Shown piece after piece: positions 26,269-35,644 of a stretch of DNA of 64,000 bases. The notes beneath the pieces were generated by a model. It made no database searches, had not been told where the DNA came from, and worked only from the letters and a program-made list of their open reading frames with translations. Location: positions 1 to 64,000 of the forward strand of contig JAQYWO010000004.1 in assembly GCA_029379215.1 (NCBI GenBank), in the 5' to 3' direction. The stretch is from Rhizonema sp. PD37 (GTDB lineage: Bacteria > Cyanobacteriota > Cyanobacteriia > Cyanobacteriales > Nostocaceae). The position numbers and the translations under genes were made by a program. Each line of letters opens with the position of its first letter. The stretch's first letter is position 1.

Positions 26269-27582
26269 TCAAATAAACTTAGACATTAAGTTATTAAAGA
26301 GCAAAGATAAACTCATAATAGTCAATGCTAATAAACCAGAAATAATGACTAGAAATACTATCAAAATGAGTCCATTTGGACTATATTGTAGAGCCCTACC
26401 TATTTGTAATTTTTGAAAAACTAAGACAATAAATAAAGTTGTTATTAAAGCAAGAATAAATAAATATGTCTTTTCAAAAAGTGGGCGAGGTTGGACAAAG
26501 ATAAAACCTGCTAAAATGAGCAGCCAAATTCCCGAACTGATCCAAATTGTTCCTAAAAAACTTATAAGTGCGATCATCAGCATTGAACTGCCTGATCCGG
26601 CAACGACTGCCCAAGGTAATAAATTCCAACAGAGCAGTTCTTTTTGATTTGGACCGGGTGTAACTATTGTGACAGGTATGTTCCGCCCTGATAATCGTTT
26701 GTTCAAATCTTTTAGAACTTCCTCAGTTGACTGATAACGTTGTGCATGGTTTTCTTGTAGCAAGCGATCAATAATATGTGCTAATTCCTGAGTGATCGGT
26801 TGCTTCAAGTGCTGCCGCCAGTTTTGAATCCAGCCATACCCGTGTCGTATCCATAGATCTCTCGTACAAATATTCGTTAGTAGGTGAAAGGAAGTTGCGC
26901 CCAAGCTGTAAAGATCGCTTGCGGGAAAAGCTTCACCCTCCTGCATTTGCTCTATTGGTGCATACCCAAGAGAGCCGATCATTGTTCCTGGTTTCGCGAT
27001 CGCTGTTGCCGTTGCTTGCTTAGCCACCCCAAAATCAATCAGCACCAACTTGCCATCGCTTTGAAAGCGAAGGATATTTTCAGGTTTAATATCTCTGTGT
27101 ATGACTTGCTGCTGATGTACTGCTTGCAGCACAGGTAACAGATCGTGCAAAAGTTCTCGAATCTTTGCTTCATTAAACACTCCCTGTTGTTGCAACTCCT
27201 GCAACAAATTTTGTCCTTCAATAAACTGCTGTACTAAATACAGGTAATTGTCTTCTTTAAAGTACGCATATAGTGTAGGGATTTGATGATGTTGTCCAAG
27301 CTGTTGCAGACGTCTTGCTTCTTGCTGAAACAACTCAGTTGCTTTTTTAAGTGACCAACTACCTTGCGCTTGCGGTGCTAGCTGCTTGACAACACATTGT
27401 TCGTCAAGTTTATCAACATCCTCTGCTAAATAGGTACGAGCAAATCCTCCGCCTCCCAAAGGCGCGATCACTCGATATCTACCCCGGAGAAGGGGTATCA
27501 AACCTGTGCCACAACTCACACAAAAATTTGTTCCAACTGGATTTTGAGGATAAAGGCAATCAGGATTGAGGCAGCAAATCAT
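26269..27582 (-). CDS. Zinc-ribbon Ser/Thr protein kinase with membrane tail
   Basis: A 437-residue kinase. The N-terminal CCLNPDC and NFCVSCG form a small zinc ribbon common in cyanobacterial kinases. The kinase domain (~36-300) has the glycine loop APLGGGGFARTY, ATP-binding Lys66, catalytic Asp164 in IHRDIKPEN, DFG at 183-185 and GSLGYAPIEQ. Residues ~325-437 hold about four hydrophobic helices, so the kinase sits on a membrane with its catalytic part in the cytoplasm. The next gene downstream, same strand, is a periplasmic-binding-type protein (258-nt gap). Confidence 0.93.
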   Translation of the reverse strand: MICCLNPDCLYPQNPVGTNFCVSCGTGLIPLLRGRYRVIAPLGGGGFARTYLAEDVDKLDEQCVVKQLAPQAQGSWSLKKATELFQQEARRLQQLGQHHQIPTLYAYFKEDNYLYLVQQFIEGQNLLQELQQQGVFNEAKIRELLHDLLPVLQAVHQQQVIHRDIKPENILRFQSDGKLVLIDFGVAKQATATAIAKPGTMIGSLGYAPIEQMQEGEAFPASDLYSLGATSFHLLTNICTRDLWIRHGYGWIQNWRQHLKQPITQELAHIIDRLLQENHAQRYQSTEEVLKDLNKRLSGRNIPVTIVTPGPNQKELLCWNLLPWAVVAGSGSSMLMIALISFLGTIWISSGIWLLILAGFIFVQPRPLFEKTYLFILALITTLFIVLVFQKLQIGRALQYSPNGLILIVFLVIISGLLALTIMSLSLLFNNLMSKFI

Positions 27583-28012
27583 AATTCAAAATATAAAATT
27601 CAAACTTAATAAAACCAGTTATATCAAGCCTCAGGTAATAGCTGTATGGGAATTGTCGGTGAGAGAGCTTGTATGATGTCCGTCAAATTACTCATGCGGA
27701 AATGAATCCCACCACGCTCCTTGCCTGGGCGTGGGAAAACGCTTCATGCCCGAAGAGCTACCCAATCCCTTCTTTGTTCCGGGGAGGGGAGACAAAGCAC
27801 AGTAAGGAGAACTCTTAAGGTTCAGACAGAATTAAGATTAATTTACCGGACATGATATGACTACTATGATACTTTTTTTTGAGCCAAAAAAGCATACATC
27901 ATGTTACATACGACATGATGTATGGGTGACCAATCTTATAGCAATAGGGCTCAATCGGTACTAAAAACGCATGTAAAGACTGTTGATGAAAAGTTTCTAC
28001 TATTTTTCCAAA
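27583..28012. other. Intergenic region with a 12-bp inverted repeat
   Basis: A 430-nt spacer upstream of the kinase gene and downstream of the outer-membrane protein gene. It contains mixed-composition DNA at 27690-27820 that may be debris of a mobile element, and the dyad at 27893-27924. No ORF was supported. Confidence 0.45.
27893..27924. repeat. Perfect 12-bp inverted repeat
   Basis: CATACATCATGT (27893-27904) and ACATGATGTATG (27913-27924) with an 8-nt spacer. It lies about 90 nt past the stop of the outer-membrane protein gene. It could be a terminator stem or a repressor operator; no T-run supports the first. Confidence 0.55.
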
Positions 28013-28504
28013 TTAAAATCTTAAACCAACACCACCTTGTACAGCGAAAGCTGTACCACCATCACGAAAGGCATCAAAGGCAATAATAGCGTTACCAAAA
28101 ATAACGGTGTTGCTATTTGGGATAACATAATCAACTCCAGGTTGTAAGGCAAAGCTAATTTGATTGCCTACAGGAGAAGGCGTACTACCTCCAGCTAACA
28201 CAACTCCAGCTCCCAAGTAGGCATCAGTTTGCCAATTGATGGGAAAGTCGTAGGATACTGTTGGCACAACTGCTGTACTCTGACCAATGAGAGCTTGAGC
28301 GCGAAAAGAAACTGGAACTTTCAGAAGCTTATAGCGGAAAGCCAGAACCCCTCCAGCTTGAACACCATCTGAAAGACCAACACTTGCACCTACACCAACA
28401 TAACTGCCATATGCTACTTGAGCTTTCGCTGGTTGTACGAATTGAGTAAAACCCAAAAGTGAACCAGCCAAAATCACTGACACCAAATACTGTAGATACT
28501 TCAT
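28013..28504 (-). CDS. Secreted outer-membrane beta-barrel-like protein
   Basis: A 163-residue protein with a clear signal peptide (LVSVILAGSLLGFTQFV, cleavage near AKA-Q). The mature part alternates Gly/Ala/Val/aromatic residues in short strands (GSYVGVGASVGLSDGVQAGG, TDAYLGAGVVLAGG) and ends GGVGLRF with a terminal Phe, a classic outer-membrane signature. It resembles small cyanobacterial outer-membrane/porin-like proteins of unknown function. No obvious operon partner. Confidence 0.75.
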   Translation of the reverse strand: MKYLQYLVSVILAGSLLGFTQFVQPAKAQVAYGSYVGVGASVGLSDGVQAGGVLAFRYKLLKVPVSFRAQALIGQSTAVVPTVSYDFPINWQTDAYLGAGVVLAGGSTPSPVGNQISFALQPGVDYVIPNSNTVIFGNAIIAFDAFRDGGTAFAVQGGVGLRF

Positions 28505-28629
28505 AATCCCAACTCCTCACAAGATTTTGGATTAGTTATTATAGTTAGGAATGAGTACGTTTGAGTTCTGAATTAAAAACTCTTTATTCACTGAACCTTA
28601 TTTACTAGACATCATAAGACATCGTTCAA

Positions 28630-28780
28630 CAATTCCTGCTTCAACCAGCGCCCGTCGGCTCCTGACTGTCCACAGGCATCTAATTTCGGATGGTTCCCAC
28701 CCTACTACTAATATGTTGCTCTGGCACTTGTGCCAGATTTAAAGATGCGTGTAAGTCCCGGTCCTCCGTGTGGCGGCATT
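28630..28780 (-). ncRNA. Candidate omega-RNA (TnpB guide RNA) region
   Basis: The minus strand across the tnpB 3' end and downstream carries GC-rich complementary blocks (gcctgtggacagtcagg, gccgacgggcgctgg) ending in the conserved gttgaagcaggaatt. Omega-RNAs of TnpB elements overlap the tnpB 3' end and finish at the right end in this way. The natural guide would begin just beyond about 28630. Boundaries are inferred. Confidence 0.45.
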
Positions 28781-29837
28781 CCGGATTAGTACAAATAAAC
28801 ACTCGCTCAGAGAGTTTTAAATGAGGATTTTTTTGAAAGCACATCCGGCACTGCTTGGAAGATGGATACCACCGATCAACAATGTCCAATTTTGTGCCAA
28901 AGGTAGGAGCTTTGTATTGTAGTTGACGGCGGAACTCATAGAATCCTAAATCGCTGACGGCTGTTGATAACTTAGAGTTAGCAATCATGCCTCTGACATT
29001 TAGGTCTTCAATTCTTACATGTGCATACTTCTGACATATCTTGGTTGTTGACTTATGTAAAAAGTCGATACGTTTGTTGGCTATTTTCTGATGACGACGT
29101 GCTAACGAGTGAAAGTATTTCTGAGCATTATTAGAAGTAGGGATGCCCTCAGTCCTATTACCAAATTGCTTATTGCGGTTATGGTATTGGAATCTGCCTA
29201 GCTTGGTTTTCGCATCTTTATAAGGCTTGGGCGATACTATTGTCGTGCCATCAGAAATTGTCGCAAAGGTTTTTACACCAAGGTCTATACCAACAGGCTC
29301 TATTATTTCATGCATGATTGGGGGTATTCGCAGAGCATCGACACAAAACGACACGTACCAACCATCTGCAAGCTTTGAAATAGTGAAAGTTTGGCTGATA
29401 TAACTTTCTTTAAGCTTTTCGTGTAGACGAAAAGTCCCTAAAGTTGGTAATTTTATTTTCTTTCCCGCCGGAATTAAAATGTCTCCATTGCCATCATAAA
29501 CAGTAAAGCTCTGCCCATCTTTTTTACTTTTAAATGTTGGCGCAAAAGAAATTCCTTTACGCCATCTACTAAATGCTTGTTGCAAATGCTGAAAAGCCGA
29601 TTGATAAACTTTTGAACTTAAATTTAAAGTCCATGAGTATTCAGGGCGGTTTTTAGTTATGTTGGTAAAGCATTTTTTGATTTCCTTAATTCTCTTTGAG
29701 TCTGTTGCCTGAACATCTATTGATTGCCAAAAGATGTCTAATCCATAGTTATAGACAAAACGCGAAAAGCCTGCGTGTTGTGCCATTAAGCTTGACTCAA
29801 AGTTATTTAATTTAAGTTTTCGCTTAATTGCAAACAT
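28680..29837 (-). CDS. tnpB: TnpB RNA-guided nuclease
   Basis: A 385-residue full-length TnpB. RuvC residues are visible: Asp185 in VGIDLGVKT, Glu277 in VRIEDLNV, and Asp361 in EDRDLHASLN (usually DRDxNAA; here His replaces Asn). A zinc ribbon is formed by C330, C333, C349 and C354. TnpB cleaves DNA at the donor site under guidance of an omega-RNA and helps keep the element in place. The start ATG is preceded by GAGGTG. No tnpA nearby. All catalytic residues are intact, so the protein may be active even if the element cannot move. Confidence 0.95.
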   Translation of the reverse strand: MFAIKRKLKLNNFESSLMAQHAGFSRFVYNYGLDIFWQSIDVQATDSKRIKEIKKCFTNITKNRPEYSWTLNLSSKVYQSAFQHLQQAFSRWRKGISFAPTFKSKKDGQSFTVYDGNGDILIPAGKKIKLPTLGTFRLHEKLKESYISQTFTISKLADGWYVSFCVDALRIPPIMHEIIEPVGIDLGVKTFATISDGTTIVSPKPYKDAKTKLGRFQYHNRNKQFGNRTEGIPTSNNAQKYFHSLARRHQKIANKRIDFLHKSTTKICQKYAHVRIEDLNVRGMIANSKLSTAVSDLGFYEFRRQLQYKAPTFGTKLDIVDRWYPSSKQCRMCFQKNPHLKLSERVFICTNPECRHTEDRDLHASLNLAQVPEQHISSRVGTIRN

Positions 29838-30128
29838 TACACACCTCGTTTTTAGTTCTACTTCTTATAATAATGCATTGCGTGTTGATACTTATAGGGA
29901 CACATGAATCCAGATTTTTTTCACGGGGAGAGCCAATTTAAATGTCAGAATTTCTTAACTTAACAGAGAAATTCTCAGTCAATGCTGTGCAATTTTCGCT
30001 CTTAACTCAGTCTGATGTCAATAGTGAGTTCATGCACTCAGACGAAAATAAGTCTCAAAAGTCAGTAAGTTCAATAATGTCAAATAATGTTCAGTAAATT
30101 AGTGACTAGGAATTCACTCCTCACTTTC

Positions 30129-32276
30129 TTAAGGGCAACGAGGATGAATTCCTCCTTGAGTACAAATATAAGCTAGTTGCCTAGGATCTAAATTTTTAAC
30201 TTGACTAAAATCAACCCCTTGCACTAGTGCAGATTGTGTGCCTACCATTGGTGTTTTGACAAATTGATCCGTTGGGTCCTGTTTACTAGGAGAGAGTGTT
30301 GCTCCCTGGAAATTCGCTCCTGCAAGATTTGCTCCCCGTAAATCTGCAAGACTCAAGTCAGTATTCTGTAGATTAGCGTTTTCCAGGTTAGCAGAGCGTA
30401 AAATAGCACCATTAAGACGAGTAGCATTTAGTTTAGCATTACGGAGATTGGCACCATCCAAATAAGCTCCTGATAAATCTGCTCCTTGCCAATCTGTGTT
30501 GGTTAAGTTAGCGAATGATAATTGCGTTCCTATAGCGGTGACCCGACCTAGACTAGCACCGTATAGTTCAGCTTCATTCAATTTCGCTTCGCTTAAATCC
30601 GCGCCAGTGAGAATAACATTTTCCAAGACCGTATTCCGTAAATCAGCCCCCGTTAGCTGGGCACTGCTAAGATTAGCATTAATTAAACGCGCATTAGATA
30701 AGTTGGCTTTGTTAAGTATGCTGCGGCTTAAATCGGTACGGTTCATCAAGACACGGCTAAGGTTAGCATAAGTAAGATTGACTTGTTTCATCTGAGCAAA
30801 GCTCAAATCAGCAATCCAATCATCGTCAGTATCTAAGCGTCCATCCTCACCAGGTCCTCGAAAGCGACTCCCCTTGAAACTGGCTTGGTTAAGATTGGCA
30901 AATTTGAAATTAACTCCCGATAGATCAACTCTGTCGAGTACTAAGTTGAAGGAGTTTTGCCCAGAGCCACTTTGACCCAATTGAACCCGGCTTAGATCGA
31001 TGCCGTTTATTTGAGTACTTGATACAGCCAGAATCTTGTTGAGCGTCCGCTGGTTAATATGTAACTGCTGTTGTCGTAATTCTCGCTGTTGGGGGCTGCT
31101 TACTGTAGACTCCACATCCTTGGCAAGCAATTGATTCATGCGTTTTAAATTCGGAATAGCTTTGGGTCCAACACTGACTAAAGCTTGTTGAATTGTATCC
31201 TGTAGGATGGGATCGGTTTCTTTAACCAGCAGATCAATCAGATATTGGATTGCTTGGTGGTTATTGAGGGTACCCAAAGCCAAAATTGCACTCCGGCGCT
31301 GGCTTTGGGTAGCGGTATTAGAATTTAATTGTTTTACAAGTGCAAGAAACTGTTGACTGTTGCGCTGTTCGGTTGCTCGCTGATTTTGCTGATTTTGAAT
31401 GTAAATTTGGGTACTTACTAAAGCTACTAATACAGCAATCATACTTAATAGTGCGACTCCTACCAGAGTCAGACTTGAATTTTGCCGAATTCGCTGCCAA
31501 AGATTATACTGCTGACTTGGTTCTGGTGTAACCACAATTGATGCGATCGCCGCTTCTTCATCTCCTTCTAACCACTGAGATTGACTTTGCTGATTGTCTT
31601 CTAAAGATGAAGGTGTAAACGGCTGACTGGCATCTATTGTGTAAGTACCTGCTAAACGATCATGTATTGCACGCCGCCCTTGTTTCCATGGCAACCCCCA
31701 TGCTTCTCCTAGCATCGATAGCACCATCAATACCGTGAAAACACTTAACTCGGGAAAGAAAAGGCTGTAGCGCCACAGAAAATAGGCAATGGAAATGGGC
31801 AAAGTCCAACGACCGATTCCCTCTCGTATTAAGACTGCTTGAAAACCTGGTGGCATTCCTTTAGAGGTCACAACCCGAACATAAAACCAACGTTTTGGAA
31901 TCGTGCTACCTGTTTTTGCCAGTAAGTATAATTGCCAGATAGATACTGTTATAGGTGCTAAAATAGCTACCGTCCATAAGAAATTAGTCGGCCACGCTAC
32001 GTTACGGGTGCCAAACTGCACGGGCAAAGCTAACGGGCGGGCGATCGCTCTTTCTGTTACTACAAGTATGGGGTTGAGAGGTACTCGGTTGAGATCGCCT
32101 CGAGAATTGGCATACACACCAATACCGAACGGTACTAACCCACTGGCAACCACTAGTGTCATTTCAATAGCCCAAGCGGCAAAGCGCCTAGTAGTTAGGG
32201 AAAGCGATTTGGCTCTTCCCGGCTCTTGCAAACGGTTGGGTTGATTACTACTTCTCCTCACAGTTGGGGTTGCCAT
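30129..32276 (-). CDS. RDD membrane domain - pentapeptide-repeat protein
   Basis: A 715-residue protein. Residues ~25-215 form an RDD domain with membrane helices (RRFAAWAIEMTLVVASGLVP; GRRAIHDRLAGTYTID). Another helix lies near residue 275 (LTLVGVALLSMIAVLVALV). Residues ~305-390 are HEAT-like (RRSAILALGTLNNHQAIQYL). The C-terminal ~280 residues are pentapeptide repeats (A[N/D]LxN), interrupted by an acidic insert GPGEDGRLDTDDDWIAD that resembles a calcium loop. It is probably a membrane-tethered scaffold; no enzymatic role is visible. Monocistronic. Confidence 0.9.
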   Translation of the reverse strand: MATPTVRRSSNQPNRLQEPGRAKSLSLTTRRFAAWAIEMTLVVASGLVPFGIGVYANSRGDLNRVPLNPILVVTERAIARPLALPVQFGTRNVAWPTNFLWTVAILAPITVSIWQLYLLAKTGSTIPKRWFYVRVVTSKGMPPGFQAVLIREGIGRWTLPISIAYFLWRYSLFFPELSVFTVLMVLSMLGEAWGLPWKQGRRAIHDRLAGTYTIDASQPFTPSSLEDNQQSQSQWLEGDEEAAIASIVVTPEPSQQYNLWQRIRQNSSLTLVGVALLSMIAVLVALVSTQIYIQNQQNQRATEQRNSQQFLALVKQLNSNTATQSQRRSAILALGTLNNHQAIQYLIDLLVKETDPILQDTIQQALVSVGPKAIPNLKRMNQLLAKDVESTVSSPQQRELRQQQLHINQRTLNKILAVSSTQINGIDLSRVQLGQSGSGQNSFNLVLDRVDLSGVNFKFANLNQASFKGSRFRGPGEDGRLDTDDDWIADLSFAQMKQVNLTYANLSRVLMNRTDLSRSILNKANLSNARLINANLSSAQLTGADLRNTVLENVILTGADLSEAKLNEAELYGASLGRVTAIGTQLSFANLTNTDWQGADLSGAYLDGANLRNAKLNATRLNGAILRSANLENANLQNTDLSLADLRGANLAGANFQGATLSPSKQDPTDQFVKTPMVGTQSALVQGVDFSQVKNLDPRQLAYICTQGGIHPRCP

Positions 32277-32714
32277 CAGATAATTCCCTTTAACTTTATT
32301 GTTACGCCTTGGCTAATGTAGTTAAATCACGTTACTGAATACGTCGAAAGCTATTTAATACAACAAATTTGTAGTATACACTCAGCAACGCCATTCGCCT
32401 CAACTTTGGTTCCCAAAGCACGACGCTGGCTCCTCAGCACTCAGCAATTGAATTGAATTTTGTTGACATCGGTAACAAAACCCAACTTCTCACAAGACTC
32501 GTAGGCTGAGAGATGAGAAGTGAATACTTACAATTTTTATCCAAGGTACACTAGTCATGCTTAAAGTGACAAACCAGTTGCACGGTAGAAATCACATGTT
32601 AAGGAAGTAGAGCAAGCACAAAGAATTTATTACTCTGAGCTTTCCCCAATCAGAATTTTAAAAGAAAGCAGGAGAGGAAGAGGGTTTTAAAATTTTTAGT
32701 TAAAGTTATTTCTT
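32277..32714. other. Intergenic region, nothing supported
   Basis: A spacer of mixed composition between the RDD-pentapeptide gene and the tnpB remnant. No ORF, tRNA or strong hairpin was identified. Confidence 0.45.
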
Positions 32715-32719
32715 AAATT

Positions 32720-33130
32720 ATACAATTGAAGCTCCCCATGGCTAAAGCCAGGGGATTCTTAAGGAGTCCAAAAATGAACCCTCCCTTGAGGCTTACGATA
32801 CTTAGGAGGTCTTGGCTTATCCTTGAGTTCCCCTCTGCGAAAAAGCTGAGATAGCTCTTTGAACGACTTAAAAGATTCAGCCACACTCCTGAGAATTTGT
32901 TGTGCCGCCTGAGAATGCAGTGCCTGAAAATGAGGATTACTTTTGTACTCAGCCTCCAAGTCATACTTGCCAACAATCTTTTTCGTTTCAAAGAACAATT
33001 GTCTAGCGTAGTAGATTCCGGAATTGGTTAGCTTGTTAGATTCAGAGCAAATAAACTCCAGAACAGCAGCCAATTCTTGATCTGGGCTAATTAAATTCTG
33101 CTGACAGCCATAGATGATTTCTTCAGACAT
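32720..33130 (-). pseudogene. tnpB: tnpB remnant with internal deletion
   Basis: The 123-codon frame (32759-33130) matches only the N-terminal part of a TnpB different from the one at 28680: LTNSGIYYARQLFFETKKIV, QAAQQILRSVAESFKSF, RPPKYRKPQG. It then stops 15 nt before a typical IS605-family right-end hairpin (CCCCATGGC-TAAA-GCCAGGGG, 32734-32754) followed by ttcaattg. The RuvC and zinc-ribbon region is thus deleted while both element ends seem kept. Such short derivatives can be mobilised in trans. Confidence 0.8.
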
Positions 33131-33189
33131 TTTTCTAATTCTCTATATACTGCTTTACTACTTCTAACGGTTTGCCTCCTCGTTCCTGA

Positions 33190-34650
33190 CTACTTACTCC
33201 CCTTCCTCCCATATTCCCTTAACTTTTTCAACAATTTTTCTTGAGATGAAGGGGAAGGAAAGATTGTGGTTGTTGGTTGAGACTGTTTAGTGTCACTTTT
33301 TAAAGCAGTAGGTGATAGATCAAAAACCATCTGCTTTTGATTTTGATCTATCTTGAGTGTGGGAATTGCCGGACGTTGATTATTGATAACACGAACTTTT
33401 GCTGAGTCTAAGGTAGCGGGAATTGTCGGAATTTGATGATTAATAACAGTAGCTTTTGCCGAGTCTAAAGTAGTAGCAATTTGCACTTGCTGTTGCATCT
33501 GTTGTGTGGAAGACACTAAGGTACTTAAACCATTTACCAACTGCCGAAGATTTCGCCGAAACTTTGGATCACCTGTTAACTCATCTAGATCCGATGTAAT
33601 TTTTTGTGTGTTTTCAAATGTGACTCTTGCAGAATCTAAAGTTTGTTGCAGTACCGTGACATTATTTGGATTGTTTAAACCTTTAGTAATATCACGGAGA
33701 TTAGCAGAAGCTTGTGCAGCATTTACAGAAAGAGTTTCTAAGTTTTTTATTAATTGTCCTTGAGTGATCCGATTTAAAGCAGGTGATAGGCTGCTAACTG
33801 TTGAGCGTAGTTGTTCGCTTGTTTGAGTGATATTGTTTAAGGTTGAAACAAGAGAAGAGCGGTTGGTTGTGACTAAAGTATCAAGTTTGTTAACTAGTCT
33901 ATTAGCTTCAGTTGCTGTGGTTCCGAATTGACGTGCAGTAACACGTACTTCATTTAAGGTTTGAGTGGAGGATGTTGTAAGTTGATTTGTGGCTCTTTGA
34001 ACTGTAGTGCTAGTAGTAGAAATACTGTTAATTTGTTTTTGTAAGCTTTTGCTAACAACATTGAGACTGCGACTTAACTCAGCAACACTAGACGCCGCCA
34101 ATCCAGCATTTTCCACAGTCTTATTGAGATTACGATAGAATTGCTCATTACTGTAAGTCGATGTCAATTGTGTTGAAGAGCGAATAAGTTCATCAATACT
34201 GACCCCAATTTGACCCATTAAATGAGTGCCGTTACAAACAATAATCTGAGGGTCGCAATTTTTGTCCATTGGTTTGGTAACGACAGTTCCAGCTGGTATC
34301 GTTGCTCTTGGCGTGATGTCGATAATGCCTTCGCTAATAAGTCCTGATTGATTCGCTTCTATCAGCAGATTATGACGTGGGATAACTAAGTTACGTTGGG
34401 CAATTTCAATTTCTACTTCAACTTTATTTGCTCCTGGGCGGATAGCAGAAATATTACCTACTTTGACACCACGATATCGAACAACTGCCCCCTTTTGCAT
34501 TCCCCCAGCGTCAGTAAACTCCACTATCGCTTTGTAAGAATTCTTGCTGAATGTAAGTCTATTCAACCAGAGAAGAACTAACCCTAACACCCCCAGTCCT
34601 ACTAGGAATAGCAATCCCACAGAGCCTTCTCGAATTGAGCGCGATCGCAT
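33190..34650 (-). CDS. MCE (MlaD-type) lipid-transport protein
   Basis: A 486-residue protein. An N-terminal membrane anchor (VGLLFLVGLGVLGLVLLWL) precedes one MCE domain (residues ~38-115: YKAIVEFTDAGGMQKGAVV, RYRGVKVGNI, GLISEGIIDITP). A long Ser/Thr/Gln-rich coiled-coil tail (to ~390) could form a tunnel or bridge across the periplasm, as in other MCE proteins. It lies 23 nt downstream of its MlaF-like ATPase gene, same strand. It probably carries lipids between the envelope membranes; the permease (MlaE) gene is not in this window. Confidence 0.92.
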   Translation of the reverse strand: MRSRSIREGSVGLLFLVGLGVLGLVLLWLNRLTFSKNSYKAIVEFTDAGGMQKGAVVRYRGVKVGNISAIRPGANKVEVEIEIAQRNLVIPRHNLLIEANQSGLISEGIIDITPRATIPAGTVVTKPMDKNCDPQIIVCNGTHLMGQIGVSIDELIRSSTQLTSTYSNEQFYRNLNKTVENAGLAASSVAELSRSLNVVSKSLQKQINSISTTSTTVQRATNQLTTSSTQTLNEVRVTARQFGTTATEANRLVNKLDTLVTTNRSSLVSTLNNITQTSEQLRSTVSSLSPALNRITQGQLIKNLETLSVNAAQASANLRDITKGLNNPNNVTVLQQTLDSARVTFENTQKITSDLDELTGDPKFRRNLRQLVNGLSTLVSSTQQMQQQVQIATTLDSAKATVINHQIPTIPATLDSAKVRVINNQRPAIPTLKIDQNQKQMVFDLSPTALKSDTKQSQPTTTIFPSPSSQEKLLKKLREYGRKGSK

Positions 34651-34673
34651 TTTATTCCTCTCCTAAAATTATC

Positions 34674-35456
34674 TTAGCCAACAAGATGAATCGGTCCAGA
34701 GATACTCGCACTGAAAAATTGTCTAATTAAAGGATTATCTGTATTGTCAATGTCATTAACTGTACCCCGCCATTGCACTTTACCTTCGTACAGAAACACA
34801 ATATTGTTAGCTGTACGACGAATGGTACTATCTTGATGGGTCACAATAGCATAAGAACCACAAACCCCATGTGTACATTGCAACTCTCGGATTAAATCTT
34901 CTATCACCGTTGAGGCAATTGGATCGAGTCCGGCTGTAGGTTCATCGTATAGCAAAACTTCTCTTTTATCTTTGGGGTTATCCGGATCGGACATAATAGC
35001 ACGAGCAAAACTGACTCTTTTTCGCATCCCTCCGGAAAGTTCGGCAGGGTATCGTTCGGCTGTGTCCGCTAAACCCACCATCTCCAATTTTTCATGGACA
35101 AGTTCTCGAATGCGCGATCGCGAAATTTTTGAGTTTTGAAACAGTGAAAAACCCACGTTCTCTTCCACTGTCAGCGAATCAAATAACGCTGCTTGCTGAA
35201 ACAGCATTCCAATATTAACTGGTTCCGAATGATCCTCAATCAACCCTTCTCGCCGTATCCCTTGTACGTAAACTTCCCCTGTATCAGGAGAAGTTAACCC
35301 AGCAATAACCCGCAAAATCGTTGATTTACCGGTACCACTAGGACCAATAATTCCTAGAGCTTCTCCCCGAGAAATCGTCAAATCTACATTATCTAAAACC
35401 TTTTTATCGCCAAAAGCCTTAGAAACGCCTTTTAGTTCAATCAACGGTTCTGTCAT
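34674..35456 (-). CDS. ABC transporter ATPase, MlaF-type
   Basis: A 260-residue ATPase. Walker A GPSGTGKST, Q-loop MLFQQAALFDSLTVEENVGF, signature LSGGMRKRVSFARA, Walker B VLLYDEPTAGLD and switch His in IVTHQ are all intact. The LSGGMRKRV signature with AALFDSLTV is characteristic of the MlaF/Ttg2A group that works with MCE proteins. It is the first gene of a two-gene operon with the MCE gene, and drives lipid (or solvent) transport at the inner membrane. Confidence 0.94.
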   Translation of the reverse strand: MTEPLIELKGVSKAFGDKKVLDNVDLTISRGEALGIIGPSGTGKSTILRVIAGLTSPDTGEVYVQGIRREGLIEDHSEPVNIGMLFQQAALFDSLTVEENVGFSLFQNSKISRSRIRELVHEKLEMVGLADTAERYPAELSGGMRKRVSFARAIMSDPDNPKDKREVLLYDEPTAGLDPIASTVIEDLIRELQCTHGVCGSYAIVTHQDSTIRRTANNIVFLYEGKVQWRGTVNDIDNTDNPLIRQFFSASISGPIHLVG

Positions 35457-35644
35457 CGCTTAATCGTTAATGGATAATGGATGGTAGATGGTAGAGCGAA
35501 AAAGACTACTAATAACTGTACGGGCAGGTTTTACATTCAATCGTCCTTGGGGACTTCCAAGTTGTCTAGATTAAACCACTACCCATTAACTATTAACAAA
35601 TAACAACTCACTATTAACAAATAACAACTAACAAATTACAAAAA

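Larger units (their letters stand above)
28600..29880 (-). mobile_element. IS200/IS605-group element with tnpB only (IS1341 type)
   Basis: It comprises the tnpB gene and its downstream guide-RNA-like tail, with no tnpA transposase in the vicinity. The conserved gttgaagcaggaatt motif near 28631-28645 (minus strand) marks the right-end side, but the terminal hairpin normally following it is not visible, so the element is probably immobile. The ends given are approximate. Confidence 0.55.
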
